This document shows, in pieces, positions 16,974 to 27,357 of a stretch of 64,000 bases of DNA. The notes beneath the pieces are model-generated. The model made no database searches, was not told where the DNA came from, and worked only from the letters and a program-made list of their open reading frames with translations. Location of the stretch: contig JAFLCW010000001.1 in NCBI GenBank assembly GCA_017302165.1, positions 124,001 to 188,000 on the forward strand. The letters are read 5' to 3'. Position 1 is the stretch's first letter, and every line of letters begins with the position of its first letter. This stretch comes from Alphaproteobacteria bacterium (lineage in GTDB: Bacteria > Pseudomonadota > Alphaproteobacteria > Micavibrionales > Micavibrionaceae). Position numbers and translations under genes: made by a program.

Positions 16974-18206
16974 ATGTTTAAAAAACAAAATCTCTCTCCG
17001 CCTGCTAATTCCCTGCGTCAGGGCCCTGATGAAAACGGACATTTCGGGCTTTATGGCGGCCGGTATGTGGCCGAAACCCTGATGCCCTTGATCTTGTCGG
17101 TCGAACAGGCGTGGAAACAGGCCAAGCATGACCCGGCCTTTTGGGAAGAGTTTCACAAGCTGGCGGCGGATTATATTGGCCGCCCCTCGCCCCTTTATTT
17201 TGCACAGGCCACGACCAAACACCTGGGCGGTGCCAAAATCTATTTCAAACGCGATGAATTGAACCATACCGGGGCGCACAAAATTAATCACTGTCTGGGA
17301 CAAATTCTGGTCGCGCGCCGCATGGGCAAAACCCGCATTATCGCCGAAACCGGTGCCGGACAGCACGGCGTCGCCACCGCCACCGTCTGTGCCCTGTTTG
17401 ACATGCCCTGCACCGTGTTTATGGGCGCGGAAGATGTCGAACGTCAAAAACCCAACGTTTTTCGCATGAAATTGCTGGGGGCGGAAGTCGTTCCCGTCAC
17501 ATCGGGTTCGGCCACGTTAAAGGACGCGATGAATGAGGCTCTGCGTCATTGGGTCACCCATGTGCATGATACCTATTACTTGATCGGCACCGTCGCGGGC
17601 CCCCATCCTTACCCCGAAATGGTGCGGGATTTTCAATCTGTGATTGGCACGGAATTGCGAGATCAGATGCAACAAAAAGAAGGCCGCCTGCCCGATACGC
17701 TAGTGGCCTGTATTGGCGGCGGGTCAAATGCGATGGGTCTGTTTCACCCCTTTCTAGATGACCCGTCGGTTCAGATGTGCGGAGTTGAAGCCGGGGGGCA
17801 TGGTGTCACCACCGATAAACATGCGGCCTCACTTACGGGAGGCACGCCGGGCGTGCTGCACGGGATGAAATCCTATTTCCTGCAAAATAAAGATGGCCAG
17901 ATTACTGAGGCTCATTCCATTTCCGCGGGACTTGATTACCCCGGGATCGGGCCTGAGCATGCGTTTTTGCATGATACAGGCCGCATTCAATATGTGTCGG
18001 TGACAGATGACGAGGCCTTGGCCGCCTTTCAGATGATGGCCAAACTTGAAGGCATTATCCCAGCGCTTGAACCCGCCCATGCGTTTGCCCATGTCATGAA
18101 ACTGGCACCCACCTTGCCGCCAGACCATTTGCTGGTCATGAATCTCTGTGGCCGCGGGGATAAGGATATTTTCACCGTCGCCGATAAACTGGGTATGAAA
18201 ATATAG
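16974..18206 (+). CDS. trpB: Tryptophan synthase beta subunit
   Basis: The PLP enzyme joins indole and serine to make tryptophan, in complex with TrpA. The 410-residue product has the family start [15 protein letters not shown], the PLP lysine Lys103 in [10 protein letters not shown], the [10 protein letters not shown] loop, and the PLP-phosphate site [12 protein letters not shown]. It is 27 bases ahead of trpA. No strong Shine-Dalgarno sequence precedes the ATG. Confidence 0.98.
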   Translation: MFKKQNLSPPANSLRQGPDENGHFGLYGGRYVAETLMPLILSVEQAWKQAKHDPAFWEEFHKLAADYIGRPSPLYFAQATTKHLGGAKIYFKRDELNHTGAHKINHCLGQILVARRMGKTRIIAETGAGQHGVATATVCALFDMPCTVFMGAEDVERQKPNVFRMKLLGAEVVPVTSGSATLKDAMNEALRHWVTHVHDTYYLIGTVAGPHPYPEMVRDFQSVIGTELRDQMQQKEGRLPDTLVACIGGGSNAMGLFHPFLDDPSVQMCGVEAGGHGVTTDKHAASLTGGTPGVLHGMKSYFLQNKDGQITEAHSISAGLDYPGIGPEHAFLHDTGRIQYVSVTDDEALAAFQMMAKLEGIIPALEPAHAFAHVMKLAPTLPPDHLLVMNLCGRGDKDIFTVADKLGMKI

Positions 18207-18233
18207 ATATTTTGAAAGCTAAAGATTAAAAAA

Positions 18234-19037
18234 ATGAGCCAGCGCATTATACAGCGATTTGAATCCCTGACATCCCGGGGGCAAAAGGCCTTGGTGACAT
18301 TTGTCATGGCCGGTGACCCTGACTTGTCTGCAAGCACGGAAATCCTGTCTGCTCTGCCGTCATCCGGGGCGGATATCATTGAAATTGGGATGCCGTTCAC
18401 CGACCCCATGGCCGATGGACCCGCCATTCAGTCAGCCGGGTTAAGAGCGTTAGCTCATGGTACCGGGTTAACAGAGGTGTTATCCTTAGTGCAGCAATTT
18501 CGCCGCCATAATCAAGATACACCCATAATCCTGATGGGATATTTCAACCCGATTTTGGCCTATAACCCGCAAAAATTTGTGCAAGATGCGGCCTCTGCCG
18601 GGGCGGATGGATTGATCATTGTCGATTTGCCACCGGAAGAATCAAACGAGATTGCGCCCCATGCCCGCGCGGCCGGGCTGGACATGATCCGCCTGATCAC
18701 CCCCACCACCGATAGCGCGCGCCTGCCCCATATCCTGACAGGCGCCAGTGGATTTTTATATTACGTGTCGATTGCGGGCGTGACCGGAAGCAAATCGGCG
18801 GATGTTAACGCCGTGGCAGACCATATCGCCCGCATCAAAACCCAGACCCGCTTACCGGTTGTGGCCGGGTTTGGGATTAAAACCCCGGCCGATGTATCGG
18901 CCTTTTCCCGTATTGCCGATGGCGTGGTCGTGGGATCGGCGATTGTGCAATATATTGAACAGCACCAGAAAGAAACCAATCTGGCACAGCGGGTAAGCGC
19001 CCATGTCAGCGCCTTAAAATCAGCCATGAGCGCGTAG
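18234..19037 (+). CDS. trpA: Tryptophan synthase alpha subunit
   Basis: TrpA cleaves indole-3-glycerol phosphate and passes indole to TrpB. The 267-residue product has ALVTFVMAGDPD, the catalytic glutamate in ADIIEIGMPFTDPMADGP, the catalytic aspartate in GADGLIIVDLPPEES, and YYVSIAGVTG with the phosphate-binding GFGIKTPADV and DGVVVGSAIV. It follows trpB closely and precedes accD by 95 bases. Confidence 0.98.
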   Translation: MSQRIIQRFESLTSRGQKALVTFVMAGDPDLSASTEILSALPSSGADIIEIGMPFTDPMADGPAIQSAGLRALAHGTGLTEVLSLVQQFRRHNQDTPIILMGYFNPILAYNPQKFVQDAASAGADGLIIVDLPPEESNEIAPHARAAGLDMIRLITPTTDSARLPHILTGASGFLYYVSIAGVTGSKSADVNAVADHIARIKTQTRLPVVAGFGIKTPADVSAFSRIADGVVVGSAIVQYIEQHQKETNLAQRVSAHVSALKSAMSA

Positions 19038-19132
19038 ATTTTTTATATTATGGCAACAAATAATAATTTCTTTGCCCAAAGGACACGGGTTCAGGTACAT
19101 ATGCCCCTCAGACATAAAAGGATCGTCATACC

Positions 19133-20161
19133 ATGAACTGGCTTTCAAATTTTATCCGTCCGCGAATCCGCTCGATCGTCGGGGAGCAAAAGGATGTCCC
19201 GGATAATCTCTGGCAGAAATGCGATGCCTGTGAGGGCATGTTGTTCCACAAGGAACTCAAGGCCAATCTGAATGTCTGTTATCATTGCGGTCACCATATG
19301 GGCATCCATGTCAAACAACGTCTGGAAATCCTGTTTGATGACGGGCGGTATGACAAAATCCCGCTTCCGGCCGTTCCGGTAGATCCACTCAAATTCAAAG
19401 ATAAAAAACGCTATGCAGATCGCTTGAAGGAATCTCAGGCTAAAACCAAGGAAAATGACGCCTTGATGATTGGCCGGGGCAAAATCGGTGGCCAGATGGC
19501 CGTTGTCGCGGCCTTTGATTTTTCGTTCATGGGCGGATCCATGGGTACCGGGGTCGGTGAAGGTCTGGTGAAAGCCGCTGAAACCGCGATCAAAGATCAC
19601 GCGGCCTTGATCGTTGTGCCGGCCTCAGGCGGGGCACGGATGCAAGAAGGGGCGTTGTCCCTGATGCAGATGCCGCGCACCATTATTGCGGTTGATATGG
19701 TCAAGGAACAGGGGCTTCCCTATATCGTGTTGTTGACAAATCCCACGACAGGGGGCGTCAGCGCGTCTTTTGCCATGGTGGGCGATATTCACATTTCAGA
19801 GCCGGGCGCCATGATCGGGTTTGCCGGACGCCGGGTGATCGAAGAAACCGTACGCGAAACCCTGCCCAAGGAATTCCAGACAGCAGAATATCTGCTGGAT
19901 CATGGGATGGTGGACATGGTGGTCAAACGGGCGGATTTGAATGCCACGATTGGTAAGATTTTGGGGCTATTGATGATGCGCCAAACATCCGGTGATCCTA
20001 AAAACACCTTGCCTGACGGGGCGGGCGGTTTATCGGCAGGAGGTAAGATGGTCACGTCTCCCGGACGTTCAGGCGGGACACGCGCCGAAATTAAAACCAA
20101 TGTCAAACCTCGTGAGCCGGCTAATCCTCCCCATGAAAAGCCCCGCCGAGCCGCCGGATAA
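19133..20161 (+). CDS. accD: Acetyl-CoA carboxylase carboxyltransferase beta subunit
   Basis: AccD with AccA transfers the carboxyl group from biotin to acetyl-CoA for fatty acid synthesis. The N-terminal zinc ribbon is seen as CDACEGMLFHKELKANLNVC followed by YHCGHH. The crotonase-like core shows GGSMGTGVGEGLVKAAE and VPASGGARMQEGALSLMQM. At 342 residues it is longer than the usual 280-310, through a basic, Gly- and Pro-rich tail. AAGGA precedes the ATG. The order trpA, accD, folC is standard for alphaproteobacteria. Confidence 0.97.
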   Translation: MNWLSNFIRPRIRSIVGEQKDVPDNLWQKCDACEGMLFHKELKANLNVCYHCGHHMGIHVKQRLEILFDDGRYDKIPLPAVPVDPLKFKDKKRYADRLKESQAKTKENDALMIGRGKIGGQMAVVAAFDFSFMGGSMGTGVGEGLVKAAETAIKDHAALIVVPASGGARMQEGALSLMQMPRTIIAVDMVKEQGLPYIVLLTNPTTGGVSASFAMVGDIHISEPGAMIGFAGRRVIEETVRETLPKEFQTAEYLLDHGMVDMVVKRADLNATIGKILGLLMMRQTSGDPKNTLPDGAGGLSAGGKMVTSPGRSGGTRAEIKTNVKPREPANPPHEKPRRAAG

Positions 20162-21503
20162 TATCGTGCCGACTGAAAATATGTTGCAGTCTATACTGCA
20201 ACATTTATATACCCTTCATCGCACAGAAATTGATCTTTCGCTTGAGCGTTTGCCGGCACTTCTGCACAAAATGGGGAACCCCCATCTTCAACTGCCCCCT
20301 GTCATTCATGTGGCCGGAACGAACGGCAAAGGTTCAACCTGTGCGCTATTACGCGCCCTGCTTGAAGCACACGGATACCGCGTTCATGTGGCCACATCAC
20401 CTCACCTCGTTAAACCTCATGAACGAATACGGCTAGCCGGGGATCTGATTAGCTCTGAACATTTGTTGCAGGTACTTGAGGAAACACTGGCCGCTGTGGG
20501 CGATAGCCCCATCACTTTTTTTGAAGCCTTCATGGCCGCCAGTTTCTTGGCGTTTTCAAGGGTGCCGGCTGATTTTTGCCTTCTCGAAACGGGCATGGGG
20601 GGACGGCTGGATGCCACAAACGTCGTGCCAAACCCTGTGTGCACCATTATCACGGCCATATCACTCGATCACCGGGAATTTTTGGGGGAAACCTATGCCC
20701 AGATTGCCGCAGAAAAAGCCGGCATCATGAAGCCCGGCGCCCCCTGTGTGATCGGGTATCAATATCCGCTCTCTCTCGCCGGCGGAGTCATGGATGTTTT
20801 CCAAGACATATCCCGGCAGTTATCCCCCGTGTCACCCTTGTGGCGCGGGGGGGCAGAATGGCGCATTGAACCGGAAACGGATCGTTTCAGGTTCATCTTC
20901 GAGTCATCTGAATCGATTTTGACTCTGCCGGGTTTACAAGGCCTTCACCAAATATATAACGCTGGGAACGCCCTAGCCGCATATCATGTCATTCTGAAAC
21001 ACAAAAACGTGTCACCCCTGCCGGATGCCGATCTATCCACAGCCTTGTCACGTGTTGACTGGCCGGGACGACTTCAAACTTTGCCGCGAACACATGCCTA
21101 TTATCAGGGTCTGTCCCCCGGGGCGGATATTATTATTGATGGCGGGCATAATGATAGCGCGGGCGTGGTACTGGCCGAACAGGCACGTCATTGGCATGAA
21201 TTAAACCCCGAACGCCCCTTGCATCTGGTGGTGGCGATGATGGCGCGAAAAAACCCCCGGGAATTTCTCTCGCCGCTTCTTCCTTTTGCCGAAAGTATAA
21301 CAGTGACCACGTTGCCGGGTGAAAAAGCGGCCTACACCGTTCAGGATCTCGCGCGTTTGGCCTCTGAATTAGGATTTAAAACCTTATATCAGGCGGAAAC
21401 GCCGGCGCTGGCTCTTCAAAATCCGGTTTTTTATTCGGGGACGCCTCGTATATTGATGACCGGATCGCTCTATTTGATGGGGCAGATACTTGCCGATGCC
21501 TGA
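20133..21503 (+). CDS. folC: Folylpolyglutamate synthase / dihydrofolate synthase
   Basis: The Mur-ligase-like enzyme adds glutamate to dihydropteroate and folates. The ATP loop VAGTNGKGSTCALL, the metal-site segment LLETGMGGRLDATNVV, SLDHREFLG and the late DGGHNDSAG are all seen. Several starts are possible: ATG 20133 (456 residues, overlapping accD by 29 bases), GTG 20166 or ATG 20181. None has a strong ribosome-binding site, so the choice of 20133 is tentative. The frame continues open back to 19992 but that part is inside accD. Confidence 0.93.
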   Translation: MKSPAEPPDNIVPTENMLQSILQHLYTLHRTEIDLSLERLPALLHKMGNPHLQLPPVIHVAGTNGKGSTCALLRALLEAHGYRVHVATSPHLVKPHERIRLAGDLISSEHLLQVLEETLAAVGDSPITFFEAFMAASFLAFSRVPADFCLLETGMGGRLDATNVVPNPVCTIITAISLDHREFLGETYAQIAAEKAGIMKPGAPCVIGYQYPLSLAGGVMDVFQDISRQLSPVSPLWRGGAEWRIEPETDRFRFIFESSESILTLPGLQGLHQIYNAGNALAAYHVILKHKNVSPLPDADLSTALSRVDWPGRLQTLPRTHAYYQGLSPGADIIIDGGHNDSAGVVLAEQARHWHELNPERPLHLVVAMMARKNPREFLSPLLPFAESITVTTLPGEKAAYTVQDLARLASELGFKTLYQAETPALALQNPVFYSGTPRILMTGSLYLMGQILADA

Positions 21504-21578
21504 AGAATGCCCTGATTACGCCTTGATCACGCAAGAATTGAGGGCTACACGTAACAGAACGAACAAAGGAGAGAATCC

Positions 21579-22274
21579 ATGGCGCAAAATGTGGCTCTGA
21601 TCGATGATGACCGCAATATCCTGACCTCAGTGTCGATGGCACTCGAAGCCGAAGGTCTTAAGGTCAAAACTTATAATGACGGTGAAGAAGGCCTCAAGGG
21701 GGTCACGGAAACCCCGCCGGATCTAGTCGTGCTCGATATTAAAATGCCCCGTATGGATGGCATGGAAGTCTTGACCAAACTGCGGGAAACATCGTCCATA
21801 CCTGTGATTTTCCTCACCTCAAAGGATGATGAAGTTGATGAAATTGTGGGACTTCGCATGGGGGCGGATGATTACATCACCAAGCCGTTTTCTCAACGCC
21901 TGTTGATCGAACGTATCCGCGCCCTGCTCCGCCGTCAGGAACTCTCCCAGAAAAAAGAAGAACCCAAGGCAGAACAAAAAATTGTGCGCGGGGATCTGGG
22001 GCTTGATGATTCCCGCCATTTGTGCACGTGGAAAGGCAGACCCGTTAACCTGACCGTGACCGAATATCTGCTGGTCAAAGTTCTGGCACAACGCCCGGGG
22101 CATGTTAAAAACAGAGACCAGTTGATCGATATGGCCTATGGTGAGAATATCTATGTGGATGACCGCACCATTGATTCGCACATTAAACGTGTGCGCAAAA
22201 AATTTAAGGCCGTGGATGATGATTTCGACCAAATCGAAACGCTGTATGGCGTGGGATATCGTTACAAAGAATAG
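21579..22274 (+). CDS. chvI: OmpR-family response regulator, ChvI type
   Basis: The 231-residue product has a receiver domain with phospho-acceptor Asp53 in [11 protein letters not shown], an acidic pair in LIDDDRN and the conserved Lys in TKPFS, then a winged-helix OmpR DNA-binding domain (residues about 135-230, ending [13 protein letters not shown]). With the next gene it forms the ChvI-ChvG (ExoS) system, which in other alphaproteobacteria responds to acid or envelope stress. AAAGGAGAG precedes the ATG. An 8-base inverted repeat (22267-22274 with 22294-22301) overlaps its stop codon and may tune the expression ratio with chvG. Confidence 0.93.
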   Translation: MAQNVALIDDDRNILTSVSMALEAEGLKVKTYNDGEEGLKGVTETPPDLVVLDIKMPRMDGMEVLTKLRETSSIPVIFLTSKDDEVDEIVGLRMGADDYITKPFSQRLLIERIRALLRRQELSQKKEEPKAEQKIVRGDLGLDDSRHLCTWKGRPVNLTVTEYLLVKVLAQRPGHVKNRDQLIDMAYGENIYVDDRTIDSHIKRVRKKFKAVDDDFDQIETLYGVGYRYKE

Positions 22275-22322
22275 AGTTTGCCGTAGCAGATTTCTATTCT
22301 TGTACACGGGGCGGGGGATGGC

Positions 22323-24056
22323 ATGATCCCCCGGAATTTGCCGCGTCTTGATGTTCAGGGTCTTTGGAAAAGACTGACCCCCAGCCGGTGGGATCCGGAA
22401 ACTGGCGGCATGAGCGCGCTGACCTTTCGTATTCTCGCCGTTAACATTATCGCCATCATGATTTTGGGTCTGGGTATCCTCTATATGGGGCAATATACGG
22501 ACAGCCTCATTCGCGCCGAACTGGAATCCATGCGGGACGAAGCCCGGCTTTTTGCAGGCGCCATTGCCGAAGGGGCGGTGCGTCCCGTCTTTCAAATGTC
22601 GGCGGTTCCTTTTGAAGACCCTATGGCGACCGAAGCCATCAAACCTGAGCTGGCGCGCCGTATGGTGCGCCGTCTGGGGGATCTAAGCCCGAGCCGGCTT
22701 CGTTTATTCTCTGTGGACGGATCAGTTTTAACCGACTCGCACCAATTACGCGGGCCCGGCGGCGTGGTGCAGATGGAACAATTAACCCCGGAGCCGGGTA
22801 ATATCAGTTTTGATTCGCTTTTTTCCCAGTCTGCCACACGATTTTTGGACCTCATTCCTACCCATACGCGCCTGCCGACCTATCCCGAACATCTGGTCGC
22901 AAGTGTTTTTGATTTTCCGGACACGCAAACGGCCATGATCGGCAATATCAAGGCCACCGCTTGGGAACGGCAGAATGGCCGGATCCTGCTCACCGCCGCC
23001 GCCCCAATCCAAAAAGTGAAACAGGTGATGGGCGTCGTGATGCTCATCCGGGATGGCTCGGAGCTCGAAAAAGATATTGCCGAAGTGCGCGTGGATGTGT
23101 TCCGGGTGTTCTTAGGCGCCCTGGGGATCACGGTCATGTTGTCTATTTATTTGTCCGGCCTCATCAGCAAACCGCTCCAAAAACTCGCGCGCGCGGCCGA
23201 ATCCGTGCGGGTGGGCAAGGGCAGAGCCACCGACATCCCGGATATGTCCGACCGCAATGATGAAATCGGGGAACTCTCGATCGCCCTGCGGGATATGACA
23301 CAGGCGCTTTGGGATCGGATGGATACGATTGAACGTTTTGCCGCCGATGTCTCGCACGAAATTAAAAACCCGCTCACTTCTCTGCGTTCGGCGGTGGAAA
23401 CGGCTCTGCGGGTTAAGGATGACGCCAGCCGGGAAAAGTTAATGGATATCATTTTGCATGATGTCAAACGTCTGGATCGGTTGATTTCCGATATCTCCAG
23501 CGCGTCTCGGCTCGATTCAGAACTCTCCCGGGATGAAATGACCCGCGTTGATCTCAAAGCGTTGTTATACCGTCTGCGTGATGCCCTTAAAAAGCCGCTC
23601 GCCCGCACCGGGGAAATCGGGGACATAGAGACAGGAATTGTCTTGGATATCCCCGAGGATCTCTCGCTTTTGGTGCGGGGGAATGATAGTCGGCTGGGGC
23701 AGGTCTTCAGCAACCTTATCTCGAATGCGCTCTCATTCTCGCCCGAAGACGGGAAAGTGACCATCCGGGCACGTCAGGCGGGTGCCCTTCACGTGGTCAT
23801 GGTCGAAGATGAAGGCCCCGGCATCCCCGAGAATAAACTGGAAACTGTGTTTGAACGTTTTTATTCCGAGCGCCCTAAATCAGAATCATACGGTAACCAC
23901 TCCGGGCTGGGTCTCTCCATCACCCGTCAGATTGTCGAAGCACATGGCGGGCGCATCCGGGCAGAAAATAAACGGGGGGAAAACGGTCATGAACCGGGTC
24001 AAATCACCGGGGCGCGGTTCATTGTTGAACTTCCCCGTCTGGAGATTACCCCTTGA
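22323..24056 (+). CDS. chvG: Sensor histidine kinase, ChvG type
   Basis: The 577-residue inner-membrane kinase has a first membrane segment at about 35-58 (ILAVNIIAIMILGLGILYMG), a periplasmic sensor region, a second segment near 260-285, a HAMP linker (KPLQKLARAAESVRVGKG), the phospho-acceptor His345 in ADVSHEIKNPLTSL, and ATPase boxes NLISNALSFSP, VEDEGPGIPE and HSGLGLSITRQIVEAHGG. It is the partner of ChvI. Its stop overlaps the rapZ start. The usual next gene hprK is absent. Confidence 0.93.
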   Translation: MIPRNLPRLDVQGLWKRLTPSRWDPETGGMSALTFRILAVNIIAIMILGLGILYMGQYTDSLIRAELESMRDEARLFAGAIAEGAVRPVFQMSAVPFEDPMATEAIKPELARRMVRRLGDLSPSRLRLFSVDGSVLTDSHQLRGPGGVVQMEQLTPEPGNISFDSLFSQSATRFLDLIPTHTRLPTYPEHLVASVFDFPDTQTAMIGNIKATAWERQNGRILLTAAAPIQKVKQVMGVVMLIRDGSELEKDIAEVRVDVFRVFLGALGITVMLSIYLSGLISKPLQKLARAAESVRVGKGRATDIPDMSDRNDEIGELSIALRDMTQALWDRMDTIERFAADVSHEIKNPLTSLRSAVETALRVKDDASREKLMDIILHDVKRLDRLISDISSASRLDSELSRDEMTRVDLKALLYRLRDALKKPLARTGEIGDIETGIVLDIPEDLSLLVRGNDSRLGQVFSNLISNALSFSPEDGKVTIRARQAGALHVVMVEDEGPGIPENKLETVFERFYSERPKSESYGNHSGLGLSITRQIVEAHGGRIRAENKRGENGHEPGQITGARFIVELPRLEITP

Positions 24057-24913
24057 GTCCTTCGCCACGACACATGGATGACCGTATCGTAATTGTCACT
24101 GGATTGTCCGGTTCAGGCATGTCATCGGCTTTAAAATGCCTTGAGGATCTGGGATATGAAGTCTTTGATAATTTCCCGTTATCGCTTGTTGATGCCCTGA
24201 TCCAAGATCAAAATGCCCCCGGACGCCCCGTAGCGATAGGGATTGATACACGCTCCAGAGGCTTTGATTCTCAAGGCATAGCCAATTTGGCGCAGGTGAA
24301 CCAGGCACGTATTCTCTTTGTGACCTGTGATGAAAACGTCCTTCAAAAACGGTTCAGCGAAACCCGCCGTCGCCACCCGCTGGCCACGGATCGTCCGGTC
24401 AGTGCCGGGATCAAAAAAGAACTGACCCTTTTGCACCCGCTCCGTGATCTGGCGCATCTCATCATCGATACCAGCGATCTATCCATTCATGATCTCCGCC
24501 GGATCATCTCGGGTCACTTTGGGGGGACATCCCCCCAAGGATTGACCGTCACCGTTCTCTCGTTCGGGTTTAAATTCGGTATCCCGCGTGAGGCTGATAT
24601 GCTCTTTGATTTACGGTTTTTGAAAAACCCGCATTGGGAACCTGACTTACGGCCTTTGACGGGTCTGGACGCCAAAGTCGGGGAGTATGTCGCCAGCGAC
24701 CCGGACTATGCGCGCTTCTTACGCGATGTTCAAACACTTCTAGCCCCCCTTATTCCCCGTTTTTCCGCCGAGGGTAAAAGTTATCTAACCCTTGCGGTTG
24801 GATGCACAGGCGGGCGGCACCGGTCAGTTTATACGGCCGAAAAATTGACGCAATGGCTTAAAGAACAGGGCATTTCGGCCAATACGGAACACCGGGACAT
24901 TCATCGTTCTTAA
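24053..24913 (+). CDS. rapZ: RapZ-family nucleotide-binding protein
   Basis: RapZ (YvcJ) proteins bind nucleotides and in E. coli guide RNase E to the small RNA GlmZ. The 286-residue product shows VTGLSGSGMSSALKCLEDLGYEVFDN, the GIDTRSRGF segment and the C-terminal signature GCTGGRHRSVYTAE. The P-loop has Met where Lys or Arg is usual. The start is taken as TTG at 24053: GGAG lies 8 bases upstream, and TTGA overlaps the chvG stop. An ATG at 24074 is an alternative without a clear ribosome-binding site. Confidence 0.92.
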   Translation: MSPSPRHMDDRIVIVTGLSGSGMSSALKCLEDLGYEVFDNFPLSLVDALIQDQNAPGRPVAIGIDTRSRGFDSQGIANLAQVNQARILFVTCDENVLQKRFSETRRRHPLATDRPVSAGIKKELTLLHPLRDLAHLIIDTSDLSIHDLRRIISGHFGGTSPQGLTVTVLSFGFKFGIPREADMLFDLRFLKNPHWEPDLRPLTGLDAKVGEYVASDPDYARFLRDVQTLLAPLIPRFSAEGKSYLTLAVGCTGGRHRSVYTAEKLTQWLKEQGISANTEHRDIHRS

Positions 24914-25034
24914 CGCCATACCTAGACACAGATCTCTGCCCCTGACCTATGTCAAAAATCTTAATCTGTCCCTGTATTTTATCTTTACACATTGAGGGTT
25001 TTTTTATACTTTATGTAAAAATTTTAGGAAAGCT

Positions 25035-26846
25035 ATGCCGACTTCTGATCTTTTATCTGACTTTCGAAGTGCCAGCCCGGAGCAAACGATCAAGGCTTTG
25101 GAGGGCATGGGCGATGACGCCAAGATTGGGAAGATATTGGTGATAGACGGGCTTCCACCGCTCCCTAAAGAGGAAACGCTTCCTGACGCCCAAATTGAGG
25201 ATCAGCAAGGCCGCCTTCAACAGGCGCTGACAGAGGCGGCAGAGGCTCTGGCAACCGCCCTGCAGACAACAGCCGAGCTTCCGATGGAAATTCGTCAAAA
25301 AACAATGGAGATGTTGGAATTTCAGCAAACAATGCTGACATCGCTCGGGAAAAAGGCACAGGCCACGATTGCCGCCAATAACATGCCTGCCATTCCCGCC
25401 GTGGTGAATGTCTGCGGCACCCTGATCGGTAAATTAGGGAGCGCACATAATCGGCATAATATTGCAGACATCGAAAATATTCAGGAACTTCTTCTTCGAA
25501 GCTTGCTGACACAAAGCGGCGTTGAATTAAATATCTTGAGCCTGAAAGATGCCCCCGATGACGGGCGGATCATCATGGCGCATTGTTCCTTATCACCGTC
25601 TGACATGATTTATCTGCTGGATAAGAATATCCGGGGTTTGGTCATGGTGGGGGCGTCCCCCTCTGGACATGTGGCGATTTTGGCCAAGGAACTGGGGATA
25701 CCTTGCCTTTTTGTCGATGAATTACCCGACGGACTTCATAATGATGTCCCTGTTATTCTTGATCCTGAAGTAAAAACCGCCTTTATTTCACCTTCCCCTA
25801 AAACGCTGGAGAGATACAGGCATATTATTAAGGGACAGGAAAGAAGAACCGAAGCCCGACAAGCCTTTCGCGGTATCAAAATAAATACCCAAGATAACGA
25901 ACATGTTTCGGTATATGCCAATATTTCTTTTACAGGATGGGTGAAACGGGCGAACCTGAATTCAGCCGATGGCGTGGGTTTATACCGTACAGAATTTTTA
26001 TTTTCCAGTCAGGAAAAAGAGCCTACCATTGCCCTCCAAACCGACGCCTATGCGCATGTTCTTAAAGGGATGGAAGGACATTCCGTGACCATCCGCCTGT
26101 GTGATATCGAAGGCGATAAAAACGAGCAGGAATGGCTTAAAAAAACAGATAGATGGGATCTCTGGGATCGTCAGATTGAGGCCATGTTGCGCGCCAGTGC
26201 CCAAACAGGAATCCGAGCGCATATCCTGGTGCCCACTGTACGTGATGCCTCAGAAATGCAACGCGTACGTATGCTTGTTGAACAGAAGACCGGAAAACTA
26301 AAAAACCAAGGCGTTTTATTAGAAAATCCAGCCAAAATCGGCATGATGGTGGAAACGCCCGTGGCCGCTCTGGATATGGAGAGTTATGCCAATCTGGCTG
26401 ATTTTTATTCGATCGGATCAAACGATCTGATGGCCTCTTTGACCGGCATACAGCGTACAGACCAACATCTCAGCCATCTAAGCGACGTGACTCACCCGAG
26501 AATTCTAAAAGTTTTTCAAGACATCATCGCATCAGCCAACATTCAGGGGAAAAAGATCAGCCTATGCGGCGGATTAGCGTCACAGCCCGATATGATCGGC
26601 ATTCTGATTGGATTGGGTCTTCGCCGCCTGTCGGCTGGCGTGGAAAACGTGCTAGAGATTAAAGAACGTATCCAGATGATTGACTCAGGCCAGGCAAAAA
26701 ATATGGTTGAAACTCTCATGCGTACACCAAATCGCACTGAACGTGAAAACATCTTGTCCCGATTTAATCAGGGACTTTCGACACAGAACATAGTGTCCCT
26801 AAATTCTACAATTTTGGTGCCTGAGCCGGGGCAACGCCCGGCATAA
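25035..26846 (+). CDS. Enzyme I-like phosphoenolpyruvate-protein phosphotransferase
   Basis: The 603-residue product has the C-terminal PEP-utilising parts of PTS enzyme I: a swivelling domain with His212 in SGHVAILAKELGIP at the position of the phospho-histidine, GVGLYRTEFLF with Arg318, RLCDIEGDK, FYSIGSNDLMASLTG, and Cys511 in LCGGLA. The catalytic residues thus look complete. The first 150 residues are divergent and Gln/Ala-rich, and I cannot confirm a normal HPr-binding domain. No HPr or EII gene is nearby. It lies between rapZ and ahcY, where other alphaproteobacteria have EIIA and HPr genes. AGGAAA precedes the ATG. Confidence 0.85.
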   Translation: MPTSDLLSDFRSASPEQTIKALEGMGDDAKIGKILVIDGLPPLPKEETLPDAQIEDQQGRLQQALTEAAEALATALQTTAELPMEIRQKTMEMLEFQQTMLTSLGKKAQATIAANNMPAIPAVVNVCGTLIGKLGSAHNRHNIADIENIQELLLRSLLTQSGVELNILSLKDAPDDGRIIMAHCSLSPSDMIYLLDKNIRGLVMVGASPSGHVAILAKELGIPCLFVDELPDGLHNDVPVILDPEVKTAFISPSPKTLERYRHIIKGQERRTEARQAFRGIKINTQDNEHVSVYANISFTGWVKRANLNSADGVGLYRTEFLFSSQEKEPTIALQTDAYAHVLKGMEGHSVTIRLCDIEGDKNEQEWLKKTDRWDLWDRQIEAMLRASAQTGIRAHILVPTVRDASEMQRVRMLVEQKTGKLKNQGVLLENPAKIGMMVETPVAALDMESYANLADFYSIGSNDLMASLTGIQRTDQHLSHLSDVTHPRILKVFQDIIASANIQGKKISLCGGLASQPDMIGILIGLGLRRLSAGVENVLEIKERIQMIDSGQAKNMVETLMRTPNRTERENILSRFNQGLSTQNIVSLNSTILVPEPGQRPA

Positions 26847-26905
26847 GAGCAGAAGGGGAAGCAGAAGCCGAGTGACAAAACTTCCCTAACATCTTCGTAT
26901 TTAAA

Positions 26906-27295
26906 CTACTGCCAGACATGTTCCCCCCGATCTAACCGAAATAAGGCGTTTTCGACGGACACGCCTTGATGACCCAGATGATAAAAAAGAACCCGGACTT
27001 TGCCCTCGGAATCATATTCCGAAAGAACCCGGAACAAGACACGGCTCTGTGTTTCTGCGCCCAGCGGGATTAAATCTGACACCCCGTTTAAAAGGGACAC
27101 CATATTTAAAACCTTTTTTTCGGTCAGTGTTTCGTCTTCCGACAAGTCTAACACCGTATAATCACCGACCGGCAGGGGATCTCCCGACATACCATAGGGA
27201 TATTTTAAAATCTGAAACGATCGCGCCGATACCGGGCTCCGGGTAAAGAAATAACGGGCGCCAGCGGACGGCGTATTAAAATCATGCAGGGGCAT
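26906..27295 (-). CDS. Hypothetical protein
   Basis: The 129-residue product lacks a signal peptide, membrane segment and cysteines. It looks mixed alpha/beta, with a strand pair (LFRVLSEYDSEGKVRVLFYHLG). I recognise no family. AAGGA lies 8 bases before the ATG. The gene is divergent from ahcY and shares with it a 115-base intergenic region containing a perfect CtrA-type box, and it converges on the EI-like gene. Confidence 0.65.
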   Translation of the reverse strand: MPLHDFNTPSAGARYFFTRSPVSARSFQILKYPYGMSGDPLPVGDYTVLDLSEDETLTEKKVLNMVSLLNGVSDLIPLGAETQSRVLFRVLSEYDSEGKVRVLFYHLGHQGVSVENALFRLDRGEHVWQ

Positions 27296-27357
27296 GGAAA
27301 TATCCTTATTTTTCCTTGCTTTTCAGGCGTTCGGCTTATAAGTCTAAGGCCGAATAT

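Noticed and set aside
19992..20132. Upstream extension of folC into accD
   Set aside because: The extra 47 residues are an out-of-frame reading of the accD tail and do not resemble FolC.
22267..22301. Terminator after chvI
   Set aside because: The 8-base inverted repeat overlaps the stop codon but no T run follows, and chvG is expected to be co-transcribed.
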